Positions 11,906-24,220 of a DNA stretch of 64,000 nucleotides are shown one piece after another; position 1 is the stretch's first letter; each line of letters begins with the position of its first letter. The notes under the pieces are model-generated. The model was not told where the DNA came from. It worked only from the letters and a program-made list of their open reading frames with translations, and ran no database searches. This DNA is from Pterobdella sp. o SKG-2022 (taxonomy: Eukaryota; Annelida; Clitellata; Hirudinida; Piscicolidae), in the NCBI GenBank assembly GCA_964035795.1, contig OZ038322.1, positions 1,585,281 to 1,649,280 of the forward strand, written 5' to 3'. Position numbers and translations under genes: made by a program.

Positions 11906-13640
11906 TTTCTTTCTCCATTTCCCCAAACCCAAACATTTTTGCATCAATCCTTGCGTATCTATGTGTTATTAATCCCAGCACGCTATATCACTTTGTTTTT
12001 GATGCCCTGAAATCCTAATTTACATATAATTATACCTTTTTTGTTATTGAATTTTGCTATTTTAAATTAAAAAATAAAATCAATTGTGATTCATCAAATT
12101 TGTTAATGTTGTAAAAAGATCATCAATAATAATCTTTTCTTACGAAGAACTTGCAGAGCGCGGCTAATTCAGATAAGTATTATAACATATAAATATTAAC
12201 ATTTTTATTTTAATTTTTTGACGTTCATCTCTATTCCATTAGTATTTCTTTGTTTCATACCTCCAGTCCGGCATCGAGATAATGGCGCCATGATTTAAAT
12301 TATTTATAATTTTTTAAAAGTCGTAAATATTAATCATCATCCAATTAGAACTAAGAGAATATTTTAAAGGTTTTGATAGATTTCAGGAATCATTTGAGGC
12401 ATGGAAACCTCTTTTAAATGACGTTATTCAGTACTTTTGAAACGCATTTTATATTTTTCAAATACCTTCATTTTTAAGCATTCATTCATTGCCATGGACA
12501 CACATTTTAGACCATTATACTTATGTATTTACAAATAATTTCTATGCTTTCAGGTTAACGTTTTTAAAAAAATGTAAATACAGTTCTTCGCTTTCTTTCA
12601 CGTGGACCAGAGTATGATAGTATTTGGAGAGATCTGTTTAATTGTGGTTTGCATCACATCATTTCATCATACTTTCAAAATTTTTAATTTTTACGAATCA
12701 GTATTCTCCTTTATTTTTAACTTAGTTCATCGAGAGGGTGAAGTAAATTGAGTACTCCATATTCAGTAATCCTTCATTGACAAATAATTTGTAAGCAGTT
12801 TAGACATATTTCACAAATTCTTTCTCCTATAGTATTTTTTTAGGTGAGTTTTTGTCAGCAGTTAACAATGATGATTTTGGAAAATTTTGAAAGATTGTTT
12901 TAAAGCTACGTAGACTTGAGAATTACATCTTAGAGGACTTAAGTGGCTCTATTTGTAAAAAATATTATTTTGATAACAAAAAAGCTCCTTATTACTTAAT
13001 TTATTAAATATTATGTAATCTTATAGATTTTTAATTCATGTTCTTGTAGCCCCTTTCTAGATTATTGTTGTATTTCTCTATTTAGTTTGTTTAGTTTTTA
13101 TGCCTATTTTTCGCGTTTGTTTTACGTCGTTAAGATTTATAAATGTGCTTTGAAGAGAGAAAGAATTTTTTTAGGATGATGGAAATCTATTTATGTTAAA
13201 ATTTCTAATGCATATGAACTATTAGAATCTTTAGTATGATAGATTTTTAGTGCACAGGCAAGTCAATGTTAGGTTTGAATGGTTTAGTATTCTTGATTTT
13301 GAAGACCTCATCTGATCGATATGATTTTATGCAAGCATTTATACCAGATGTCAAACATATTTGAAAAATTTAAACTTTTCAATAAAATATCTTCTGAAAT
13401 GAAATTGAGATTTTTATAAAGAATCATGTGTGTATTTTCATTTCTTTTAAATTTATCAAATTGTCTGAAGCTGAATCAACTGAACCAACACATTCAACAT
13501 GTTTTCTTTTTGAGAAAACTTCAACTTTTGCACACTCCTCTATCCCACAAAATAGCACCCGCACCCATCACTACAGTATATAACAAACAACGGATAAATT
13601 GTGCTTCCAGTTCTTCCATAGTCTCTGCCATCAAGTTTGC
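11906..13640. other. Intergenic AT-rich sequence
   Basis: I see no exon, RNA gene or clear repeat. The frames are broken and the composition is uniform AT-rich. Confidence 0.5.
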
Positions 13641-13652
13641 AACATATAAGAT

Positions 13653-13803
13653 CAACAAACACAAAGTATTATTTTTTAAAAAGAGTCACGAAGCTTTTCG
13701 CAAGACTAGCTTACATTATCAATTTTTATTACTTAGTAATGTAAGCTAGTCTAACGAAAAACTTCGTGACTCTTTTTTAAAATAAATACTTTGTGTTTGT
13801 TGA
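13653..13803. repeat. Near-perfect inverted repeat (hairpin)
   Basis: The left arm 13653-13718 is the near reverse complement of the right arm 13737-13803, with a loop of about 18 nt. Shared blocks include CAACAAACACAAAGTAT, AAGAGTCACGAAG and ACTAGCTTACATTA. It sits about 240 bp before decayed LINE endonuclease sequence. It may be a foldback or MITE, or a recent inverted duplication. Confidence 0.85.
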
Positions 13804-14039
13804 CCTTACAATTTCATTCAGGCTATTATACTTCATCAATAGTTTGCAGAAAAAGTAGATGTGTTGGATATACAGGAACACAAAATGTTGCATACAGAAG
13901 ATATAAAGTATAAAACAGTGAAGAGCACTGATTACCTCGTCAGCGTGGCGAAACAACAATGGAGCTGCTACTGGAGCAGTTGGGATTGTATTGAACTTCA
14001 AATCGAAAAAAGCACTATCTAGTGTACAATGAGCGTATA

Positions 14040-15420
14040 ATCATAGTAAACTTGGCAATCCGGCAATTATTTTAACCTATTGTCCGACAAACATGTCAGT
14101 CGAGAAAGTTTCTGAAAGGCACTACGACAATTTGGAGAGGGCTATTGTGTCCATCTCGGTGCATAATGCGTTCATTCTCACTGGAGCTTTTGACCCTCAG
14201 ATAAGAAGAGAAGATGTTCAGTATAGTTACATAAGAAAAGCAATAGTAATGGTAAAATGCTTTTAGATCTGGTCATGGAAAAGCATTAAGAGATAACTAA
14301 CACAAGGTTTAACAAAAGAACTGGAAAACAATGGACTTTTCTAGGACCGGGAGGTGCAAAAAGTAAAATTGACTTCATTCATGTTAACAAGAAGGAGATA
14401 AAGAGTGTTAAAAAGGCTGAACCGTATAACAGTTTCTCAAGTTTCTCAAGTGGGTCTGACCATCGTATCGTTGTTGCTGAAATTAGGCTTCGTCTCAAAA
14501 AGAACATAAAGAAGCTGAGAAGAAACAAGAGCGATTGGGAAATGTTCAAAAACAACCCTACATTGCAGCAAGCCTATTCAGTAGAAGTTAGAAATAAGTT
14601 TGATCTTCTACAAGAGTTAGACGATCAAACACCGAAAAGTATCAAAAGTTTATTGAAGCAAATAACTATGCCGCTCAAAAAATGTTACCTACTGTTGCAA
14701 GAAAAACGTCCGATAGAGCCTCTTAGGCCACCGCGTAGTTAACGCCAGGCAAAAGACAAAGGCAGCATTCGACTTGTATTATGTAAACACAAATGATCAT
14801 AATAGATTAGGCTAGAAGCATGCTAAGAAGAAACTTGAGAAGGCATACAATATTGTGACTAAGAAAGATCTGTCTGAAAATATAAAGGTAATAGAAAAAT
14901 CGAATACGATCTATGAAAATCGTAAAAGTTGGAAACTAATTAATAAAATTACTAAAAGGGTGACTAAGAGGAAGGGTCAAATAAATGGAGCAACAGCTAC
15001 AAAAAAACCCAAAAACTGGTTTCAACATTTTAAAAACTTGCTTGGAAACGAAGCCACAATTGAAGATGAGTCAAAAAAAATTGCTCCAATATTTAAAGAT
15101 GTCGAGGTAAGAGATGATACTTCAGTATGGATGAGTACGAAAAGGTGAAATCTACTCTAGCTAGTGGAAAGACCTGCGGTGAAGATGGGATTAAACCCAA
15201 AATACTTAAACATTGCAAATTTGATGACATAATTCTGGATATCTGCAACACTGCGCTAGTTCAATAAGACATACCACGTCAATGCTGAATATTATCCCCA
15301 TACCAAAAAATGGACATTTTAGATCTGCTAGCAGCTAATGTGGTATAAGCTGAAGTTCGGTTGTGGCTAAAGCGTAGGATGAGAGGATTTTGAATTGGAT
15401 GAAATCAGGGATTGATCACA
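14040..15420 (+). mobile_element. Decayed non-LTR retrotransposon (APE endonuclease and RT N-terminus)
   Basis: Frame-broken translation follows APE-RT polyproteins in order. First comes endonuclease sequence (CPTNMSVEKVSERHYDNLER, then SGSDHRIVVAEIRLRL at about 14450). Next come the linker (SDWEMFKNNP) and RT entry (WFQHFKNLLGNEA at about 15017, GKTCGEDGIKPKIL at about 15170, IIPIPKNGHF at about 15290, SVVAKA). This resembles RTE-like elements often mis-annotated as craniofacial development protein 2-like. Several stops and frameshifts make it a dead copy. It is interrupted at about 15415 by an inverted fragment of another LINE. Confidence 0.8.
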
Positions 15421-15655
15421 TCCTTTCTTATAAATGGGAACTGCACTCGTTCTCTAATCATGAGGCATATCCTCTCCTTTGAAGATTTCGTTTGCTATTT
15501 GCAATTTAATTTTCTCCATATGTGGAGAAGCAGCTAGGTGCTCTTTTACAATCCCATTAGGACCACTGGCCTTGCCATTCTTTATGATCCCTAGTGCTTT
15601 CTCTACTTTGCTCATAGCAAAGACTTGGTTCTGTTGTTAACGTGCTAACACATCT
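15415..15655 (-). mobile_element. Inverted fragment of a second LINE reverse transcriptase
   Basis: The minus-strand translation reads KNGKASGPNGIVKEHLAAS, then MEKIKLQIANEIFKGEDMP, then TSAVPIYKKG. These are the fingers-region blocks of an L2-like RT. At least one stop interrupts the frame. Orientation is opposite to the flanking LINE pieces, so this is a nested or rearranged insertion. Confidence 0.75.
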
Positions 15656-15689
15656 TTTTAATACAGTTATTTGAAAAGGTCAAAGGCTA

Positions 15690-16310
15690 CGTGATTAAAA
15701 AAAGTCGGCAACTGTTTATCTATACAAAAGAAAAGGTGACTTCGCACTTCCAATAACTACAGAGGAATCCGACTATTGAAAACGCTTTCAATTTATTTGA
15801 AAAAATTATTTCAAATAAGTTAATAAATTGGATTGAATCAAAGATTGGACAGTCTCAGAGTCGATTTATGTCCGTCAGGTCTACTACTGACGCAATTTTC
15901 AGTCAGACAATTTCAAGAAAATTACTGAAACGCTCAAAAGAATCTATATACTATTTTCGTCGATCTAACTAAAGCCTTTAATTCTGTACCTAGAAGACTT
16001 ATTTGGTGGGCGTTAGAAAACCTTCATGTTCCAAAGTGGATAATTAGTGTTCTTGAATCGGAAACGTACAGCCACGTTATAGTCAACGGGGCGTATGACG
16101 AACCTTTTGACATTGACGTTGGTGTCCATCAAGAATCTGTTTTGAGTCCTATTCTTTTCAACGTTTTAATCTAGCCAATTTAAAATGGAGTCAGAGAGAG
16201 ACAATTGAAGAAGCTCATATATGCAGCTGACCTCGTTATACTAGCAAACTCAATGGGGAAAGCAGAAGAACGACTGTATCTATCTGAGTAATAAATGTCA
16301 AATAAGAAAG
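15690..16310 (+). mobile_element. Decayed LINE RT palm fragment
   Basis: Three-frame reading recovers YKRKGDFALP, then RFMSVRSTTDAIFSQTI, then FVDLTKAFNSVPRRLIWWAL (about 15957-16020), then GVHQESVLSPILFNVL, then YAADLVILANSMGKAEERL. The catalytic YADD box appears as YAAD, and in-frame stops are frequent. It shares the family of the inverted fragment at 15415-15655, with overlap at the IYK(R/K)KG block. It is inactive. Confidence 0.8.
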
Positions 16311-16319
16311 ATAAGAGGT

Positions 16320-17425
16320 AATGAAATTTAATGTAACATTTATAAGGCATATATTGGTATAGAGGTCTTATTAGGAATAAGTTAGACTATTAGAGAGACA
16401 ATGGTGAAGCAGAGAAAGCTTCAGATTGCTATCAAAAAATGCTTCAACTCGAAAATTGATGATCTCAATGTTCACATTGGGGAAGAAGCTACAAAATAAA
16501 AGCATCACCGTGAAACGAGTCATAACGGATCCTTTACACTAAATAGTTGTTCGGGAAGTGATGGATCAAAAATAATTAATGGTAGAAAAAGAGGTTTCAA
16601 AAGAAATAGGCCAATTTATTATCTATCTTCAAAATATGAAGAAAAAACTTTAATAAAAATAAATTTTTATTTAAGTGGAAAGTGACTCATGAATGTAGAG
16701 GCGTATAGTCCCTTTGTGAGCATTGGCTCGGAACATAGAGTTGAGGGTGGAGCTATCACAAACAAATACGATAAGTTGGTCAATCTTTTTTGTGGCAACT
16801 TCTGAACAAACAAAAAAAATGGAAAAATACATTCAATGATTCATTTTTATGAAAAACACTGATCAGCAAAAGATTATTAAAGTTTAAAACGCAATGCTGA
16901 ACGGAATCCTAGAGAAACTTCATAACTTTGATTCGACAGCCAGGCTTAGTTTTTTCTTTCTGTCAATAGTGAAGCAGAAATCAATATCAAAGGATGCAAT
17001 AGTCACAACACGTCACTGTTGATTCTCTTATTATTGCTTTAGACTATTTTACGTCATCATGATAAATTTATTTTGAATACAGTGCAATACACCTAAAACC
17101 ATTTTTTTTATTTTTTAGTTTATTTATTTTATTTTAAACGCTAAATTATAAGTTATTGAATTTTACACATACTTTTTTGTGTTTTCAAATTTAAGTTTGA
17201 ATTTATTATGAATGGTGATTGTAGTACCAAGATTTGAATCTTTAACGTGTATTTAAAATTAATTTTAAAAATAAAACTTTGTTCTAAGTTTACTTTTGAC
17301 ATCAAAAAAATTACGAAATTTAATGGTAAATAAACATAGAATAAAACAACATTTACTGTAAAATACAAAAATACTCAAAAACAAACTTCAAGATTGCTTT
17401 GTTATCAGTTTTAGCGAAAAAAATT
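16320..17425. other. Intergenic, no supported feature
   Basis: AT-rich sequence between the LINE remains and the USP gene. I find no exon or RNA gene. Confidence 0.45.
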
Positions 17426-17431
17426 GGAAGC

Positions 17432-20374
17432 ATGAAGTCGATGCTTTTCACCACAGACAAGGGTCTCTCAAATCAGATAGGACACAACAACTGTTTTCTC
17501 AACAGTGCAGTTCAGGTCTGAGAACAATAAAATTTTCTGTTTTCAGTTTTTTATATGAATTTTTTCTGTATTGAATCTTAGAATTATTATTTAAAAAATG
17601 TCAGTAACTTATAATAAATATTAGGTGTTTTGGCATTTACAAGTTTTTAGACGTAATTTCTTATCAATGAAGCATCATGGGTGTGTTGAAGACTCATGCA
17701 TCTACTGTGCTTTACAAGTCATACTATCATTATTCTTTCTGCTTTATAAAAATTTGAAAAGAAGTATATTTTTAAATTTAAAATTTCGTAATTTCAGGAC
17801 ATTTTCAAAGAATTTCAGTCAAGTTATACAGATATAATAGATCCTGATATGTTGAGATTGACATTGGCAGTGGCTTTTGAAGATCAGAACAAGTTCCAAT
17901 TAGGAGAATTGAATGATGCCTCTGAATGTTATGAAAAAATTCTTTCTCGAGTTCATTTTCACCTGACCAATGCTTTCTCAGACGACTTTTGTTCATTCAA
18001 ACATTGCATCACTCACCAAAAGTTTGGCATGTCTCTAGTGGAACAAACCATATGTGAATGTTCTGCCACTTCAGAACCTTTTGTTTTCACCCAACTTGTT
18101 CATTATATTTCTACATCAGCTATCATTGAATGCTCCCAAGACTCAAAATACAAGAATGATTTTAGTTTGTTGTTACGCCAGGCATCTGAGCAGCAAGTAC
18201 AAGTGCCAGCTTGTCCCCAAGGATGTAATGGCAAAGCCACCCTTGTACGCACTCTCATCACACAACCTGATGTTGTGAGCATTGGGTTAGTTTGGAACTC
18301 TGAATCCTCAGAACTAACACATATTCAGAACCTTATGGCATGCATAAAGAATGAAATTTTTCTCAATAAACTTTTCAATTGTTCTGAAATGGGCTCTTCT
18401 CGTCGGGAGTTGGTGGGGGTTGTATGCTACTATATGAAACATTATTCAACATTTTTCAAAAGAACTTATGATGGTTTGTGGATTTCATTTGATGATGGCA
18501 GTGTCAATGAAATTGGTCACGAGTGGAAGAAGGTGGTTGATAAAGTGTGCAAAGGTCGCTACCAACCACTTTTACTTATCTTTCAAAATCCTGATGCAAA
18601 ACCTTTGGATATTTCTTCTGCTCCTCGAAAAAATTATCTCATTAAGAAAAATTATGAAAATTTTGACCCATATATTAAAGATTCTTACATGGGACCTTCA
18701 AAAACCTTGTCTTTACATAATCTCATGAATGTTTCTAACAATCACTTTGGTGAAAAGAACAGTAACAATAATAATTGCTCAAATGTGGCTGACCATTACA
18801 AGCTTAAAAATGAAGAGAAAAAATGTTTCAGTGCTAATTTTTTGAACAAAAACAAAATGAGAGAAAATACTTTTGGTGGATCAGACCCATGTAATCATTA
18901 TCACATCAACAGCCCTTTGTTCACACACCCTTCCCAGCAGTACTTCACTCATCCTTACAACAACACCATTCCAACATTTTTCAATAATTTAGGAAACATA
19001 AGTGACGTTGATACTGGTTTTAAAAACCTTTCACAAAATGCTTTTGAGGATATCAGATTTAGGAGCAATAATGGAACAAAAACTGAAAGCACAAAAATCA
19101 AAAATTTGACAGATTTTAGTTCTAATTTAAAAAGAATTATCATGAAAACTGAGTTTCAAAATGATTTGAATCAAAACAATATGAACAATTCAATAAACAA
19201 CAGTTCTCACACTGCACCAAAAAGTACACTGGTAGGTGAAATGTCATCAAAAAAGCTACAGCAATATCCCAACACTAAAGAATCCATAAAAGATGCATGT
19301 GCTAGGGAAAAAGAAATGTTACAAAAGAAGCAGACTGGAGTGTGTCATATGTATCCTAAGCCCCCTGAGAAGTTCGTCTTCAACCCTCCTCTTTATCTCC
19401 CACAAAATATTCCACTTACAAAAATCCAACATACTGATTTCAAGTGGACAAATGATAAACTTAAAGCTCTTCAATTAAAACAAAAGCTTTTAAATATCAA
19501 GATTGAGTCAAACAAACTGCAACAGAAAGTTTATGAGAAAAGGTTTTCTGACTCTCGCTCAAATGAATCTACATTAAAAAAGGATACTGATGTGAATCCT
19601 GTTGAACCAATATTAAATTATGAACATTTATTTAATTGTTCACAAAAATTTGGAAAAAGCTTCGTTTGTAACTTTTGTCTCGAATCATCTCCTTTTCCAC
19701 CAAACCAACAAAATTCTCTCGATAATTCTTCTAAGATCTCTTCTGCTGAACAAAGCCAACAAAACTCCCATAATAATTCTTCTAAGATTTCTTCTGTTAT
19801 ACCAAGCCGAAATACAAACTTAAAAAGTTCTGTCCATCCTTCATCTTCCGTCAAGCTTAGCAGGAAAAACAATCCGGAAAACCTCACTGACCATAGTTCT
19901 TTTGCCACCTCAAGCCAACATGCCAACATAGATAATTATAACAAAAAGTCCCAATCTTCTCTGGACTCCTCCACTTTCCAGCCTTCTAAATGCTCATTGA
20001 TTGATACGAAAACCACTCAAGTCATCCCAAAAATCATATGTAATTTTTCCGATCAAGTTCCAGTTACCAAAGATATGAATTTTAAGTGCGTAGATATCTG
20101 CTCAAATACGGTCTCATTTAAGAAACAAATTGATTTTTCAGCTTTTAACGAATTGAAAGGTAAATACCTGTGTCAAAGTCTCAAGCGGCAGTTTGATCCA
20201 TGGTACCAGGAGAAAAACTACGACGTCTGTAAGTCAACCAATGACGTCAATGAAACTCCAGATGACGTAAATAAAACCACTGATGACGTAAATGAAACCA
20301 CCAATGACGTCATTGAACCTATCGATGACGTTAATGAAACCACCGATGACATCAATCAAACCGAAATTGAATAA
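17432..20374 (+). CDS. USP53/USP54-type ubiquitin carboxyl-terminal hydrolase
   Basis: Exons 17432-17515, 17625-17717 and 17798-20374 join in phase to 917 aa. The N-terminal half is a USP catalytic domain of the USP53/54 subgroup. It has a Cys box (KGLSNQIGHNNCFLNSAVQ), VFWHLQVFRRNF, DSCIYCAL, FQLGELNDASECYEKILSR, HCITHQKFGMSL, QLVHYISTS and SIGLVW. The His box is YYMKHYSTFF, then WISFDDG and YQPLLLIFQNP. The catalytic Cys and His are both present. USP53 and USP54 were long listed as inactive, but activity towards K63-linked chains has been reported for the human proteins. The C-terminal half (about 560 aa) is Asn/Ser-rich and probably disordered. It has an imperfect duplication (NNSSKISS, about 19710-19800) and ends in six 7-residue DDVNETT-like repeats. 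Whether it is USP53 or USP54 cannot be decided; it likely represents the pre-duplication ancestor. Confidence 0.92.
20237..20365 (+). repeat. 21-nt coding tandem repeat (DDVNETT x 6)
   Basis: Six consecutive 7-codon units at the end of the USP reading frame, centred on GATGACGTAAATGAAACC. The variants (N/D at residue 1, K/E at 5, P/T at 7) show divergence after duplication. The unit is acidic and may be a binding tail. Confidence 0.85.
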
Positions 20375-20486
20375 TGCATTGTTAGTTCTATAAAAAATCA
20401 AAATTAAGAAATTTTCTAGAAAAAGATTCGCACGTACCACTTGAAACTTGGCTATAAATTTGTGATAGACAGTATCAAAATTTTTA

Positions 20487-20492
20487 AATAAA
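20487..20492 (+). terminator. Poly(A) signal candidate of the USP gene
   Basis: AATAAA lies about 113 nt after the stop codon of the USP frame, in the right orientation and AT-rich context. Confidence 0.4.
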
Positions 20493-20933
20493 AGAACATG
20501 CTTCAGTTTGGTTTTGAATTTTCAGATATTTTGATTTTCAAACTATTTAAAATATTTGAAAAACTTATTCAATAATATTGATCGTTTTGAATTATTTTTC
20601 AAATAAAATTGATTCAAATATCAAGGATTTAGGCCTCAAAAATCTATTGAATGATAAAAGACAGAGTGGAAATTGGGGCTCCACGTTTTGCCTGCCAGCT
20701 TTCATGTATTGAAAAATATTCAATCGGTATATATAAAAATACTTTAAAATTGGTGGTGAAGTGATGAGATTGGAATGCATATGGTGTATGTCAAATGAAT
20801 GTTTTTAAGCCTATATAAAGCAAACCGCATACATCTACAGACTGTTAAAGAATTGCTCCATCTTAATGCTTTGATACTGAGTTGTGAAATTGAAATGAGA
20901 GAATATTTTTAAATTCACAAGTTGGTTTTCAAA

Positions 20934-21781
20934 ATGAATAATTACGAAGAATTTGAGAACGCAGTAAACTCGAATGGAGCATCAGACATAGTGGCATGTT
21001 GGCAGGAGTGTGGAGAGTTGTTTTCTGCTGGAAGAGAAGTCTGCTTGGGAAGGAAATTATGTAAGGATGTGGCAATCATGACTGCCAATGATTTCTTAAC
21101 GTACTTCAAACACGAGAAATGCTTCAATGAAGAAAATTTCTTGAGATTATATGAACTCAAAAAATCAAAACTGAAAAAAAAGCTTTATGTTTTCGAAGAA
21201 GACAACATTAAGATGAAACAAAAAGCGGAGTCGGAAGGTTTCGAGAAGGAGTTGCAGAAAGATGGGAGTTTTTTGAGTTGTGGCAACATCAAATACGCTA
21301 CTGCAGAAAGTGTGGTTGTGTCGTCGCAAAGTTGTGTTGTCACTTTCTGGCTTGAGGGGGACAATCTCGTACGTTTCAACATTTTCATTATGAGCATATG
21401 CATTTGTGGTCTATCATTTATGTGCATTTAGCAAACTTTGATGAATTTATCAATTCTATGGCTTCAAACATAGTTTATAAAAAAATCAAACAGATGCAGA
21501 TCGAAGTTCCAAGTGGTTATCCCTTCTTCACTCAGATGGGTTGGTCATCATGCCAACCAGAAAAATGCTATCTCAAGTTCAAATTGCCTTGCGCATTATT
21601 AAAAAAAGGAGACACATTTTTAGTTATAGCTTTAGAAAAGAAAATGAAAAAACATCCAAAAAAACAAGTTATCGCAAAAAAAAATAAAACCAAACAAAAT
21701 GTAATAGAATCTAACAGGAAAGTTGTGAGTGAAACATCAAGTGGCGAGCACCCGTGCATATGGAGACCTGACCACTTTTAA
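20934..21781 (+). CDS. Unrecognised protein of about 262 aa, two exons
   Basis: ATG 20934 opens a frame of 146 codons (MNNYEEFENAVNSNGASD...). It ends at a phase-1 donor at 21373 (C|GTTTCA). A phase-1 acceptor at TTTAG|CAAAC (21432) leads to exon 2, which runs to the TAA at 21779-21781. The joined length is a multiple of three. Visible features are CWQECGELF and CLGRKLCKD, a Lys/Glu-rich helical stretch (about residues 75-110), the central GYPFFTQMGWSSCQPEKCYL, a Lys-rich basic segment (KKMKKHPKKQVIAKKNK) and the end CIWRPDHF. I do not recognise the family. The codon content looks like a real protein and differs from the AT-rich flanks. The gene lies 560 bp after the USP stop on the same strand. 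The donor is non-ideal, so a retained or alternative splice site is possible. Confidence 0.55.
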
Positions 21782-24220
21782 AAAGTATTTATGAGCAAGC
21801 ACTATCTAATACTAGAGAAATTTTTTGTGTGAAAAATTTCATGAATGTACAAATTAAAATATTTAAAAAGTGGTTGTTTTAATGCACTAAGTAAGTTTTG
21901 AAGTACACATGTTTGGAGAAGGATCAAAGGCAAACAACTCTCTAATGACTTATATTGCATGTTGATCTGGAATAAGTTGGTTCGATGCAAATTTCAACTC
22001 ATAATACATCTTGTTGGCAACACAATAGGATTGTGCAATAGAGACATCTTCATAGTTGATAATTTAATATATGACAGTCGTTTCATTTTTCGTACAACTC
22101 TTTTGAATCTGCAGCGATATTGATATAAATAAACATAAAGCGTGTTAAGAGGCCTTTGTGTGCCACATTTTAAATCATTGACATGTGCAACAATAAAAAG
22201 TATAATATTCACGCACTTACTTAATTGCACTTTTGAAAAATTGTTTTTCAACTCGTGTCAATACGCAATAGATTTGAATGTAATATAACAGAATAAGGCT
22301 CACACAGTTACCACTTTTCTAAAATAAAACAAAATAAAAATGTTTCCCATAATGGTTGCATTGAAAGTATGGATGCATTGTCCCCTTCGACCTTCACACC
22401 ACCTCCCTTGATCATTGTCATATTGCGAAGATTTGCACTTCAAATGATTTATCTTTTTAAAATACCAATGAACCATTTTCATTGGTTCTGTAAAAATTTA
22501 GATTTTTTGATATCCATTGTCGAATTTATTCAGATATTTTGAACTCAATGATTGTCGAATTTATTCAGATATTTTGAACTCAATGATTGTCGAATTTATT
22601 CAGATATTCTGAACTCAATGATTGTCGATTGAAATGAATGACACAAACTGGAATGAAATTTTTTTGTATTCTCAGCAAACGTTGTGTTTCAAAGAATTTA
22701 AAATTAGTGCGTTGAATAAAAATATTGCAAACTTTCATAATTTTGCATTAACTTATTTTTAAAATCTTTATTTGAGCATTGACTCGCTTAAACCGTTGAG
22801 TTTACTACGTTTCGAGCCTAAATACCACAGGCACTTCGCGGTCACGCAAAAAGTATTGAATAGCTTTAAACACCAATCATAGAACTCCAAAAAAAATTGT
22901 GAAAATACTGAAATAATCATTTTTAAAAGTTTTATGAAGAAAAAACTAACATTTATCAACTAACAAAGCTTTTTGTACAATCCGTGAATATTTAAACATT
23001 ATGATACATGAATATTTTCAAGAAAAAAAAACTAACATTTTTCAAAGCCTATGATTGGTCCAATTTAGAACTACTTTGTGCTGCTTGGAACTTCTTTACT
23101 AAATACCAAGGTTTGCATTCAAGTTTTAGTTATTAAGCTCTATCGTCAACTTTTAAAGATTTTAAAATTCAGTTTTGATAAAGTAGAGAAGTTTTACTAA
23201 TGACAGGCTAGTTGAAACTCATGACATGAAGTAAGATTTAATTGAAGAATGACTTTCAAGGGCACCAATCAACACTCTAGAAACCTTTTAGTTGTTAGGA
23301 TTCAGAATGAGAACTTGAACAATCCTTTATGCCATCTTGTAACCTTTTGTGTTAATTGTCTCCTCAAGATAATTATTTATTGGAATATCCCACAAAGACT
23401 CTTTCACAGCCGGTTCTCATCAGGCTAGGTATCTAGCACAATTTCTTTATAAGCGAAAAAAACATTCTAAAACCTGCACTCAACGGCCTGATGATGATAA
23501 TAGAGCATGTTGCTTACCTAAACAGAAGAACGTGAGGGTGATAAAATTTATTCTTGAAATTGTACAAGATAATTAACTAAACGAAACAGATTAAACTTCA
23601 GAAAAAAGACAACAAACGCCAGCTGTTACAAATTAATTTTAATTGTACTTTTGAAACTCTTCTCTGAAAGAATGAATTCAAAAACCTAGCATGAACAGCG
23701 CATTTGACTTTCTACTACAAGTATATTAGCCGGATCAAAGAGTCATAGATCAGAATTCACAGTTTGCAACCACATACTTCTGATTTAAAACAGTGTCGAA
23801 TGGGTACTCTGTGAGCCAAACAATGAAATGGAAATCTTTCTTCACTAATCTGGAGGAGATTTTCCTCACTGAAACTCTCAATTTATTGTTATAAATAATC
23901 CAAAATGAATAAATTCATAATTTTTACCAGTCCATAATTTTTTGCGTTTTAACACTTCGTGAAAGTGGCGGCTTTTTAAGCTAACACTGGGTTCAAACTT
24001 GATTCAAGCAATACTGAAATTTTTTTGAAAATCTGCATTGTATTTCAAAAAAACTGCAAACTTTTCGGAGTTATTCGACAACAATTATATTAGTACAATA
24101 AAAAAAATTAAAAGTTGGAATTTATGTGGAATACGCGATTTTAGAAACAATATTTGAATTTTATTCTGTTTTTTTTTTATTATATCAAAAATTAATTTTT
24201 ATTCATAGATCCTTTAATTA
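21782..24220. other. Intergenic, no gene seen
   Basis: AT-rich sequence with no convincing exon on either strand. The one structured item is the 35-bp direct repeat at 22516-22620. Confidence 0.45.
22516..22620. repeat. 35-bp direct repeat, three copies
   Basis: Three head-to-tail copies of a 35-bp unit starting ATTGTCGAATTTATTCAG, at 22516, 22551 and 22586. They differ at one position (TTTT to TTCT in the third copy). A fourth partial copy (ATTGTCGA) follows. Confidence 0.9.
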
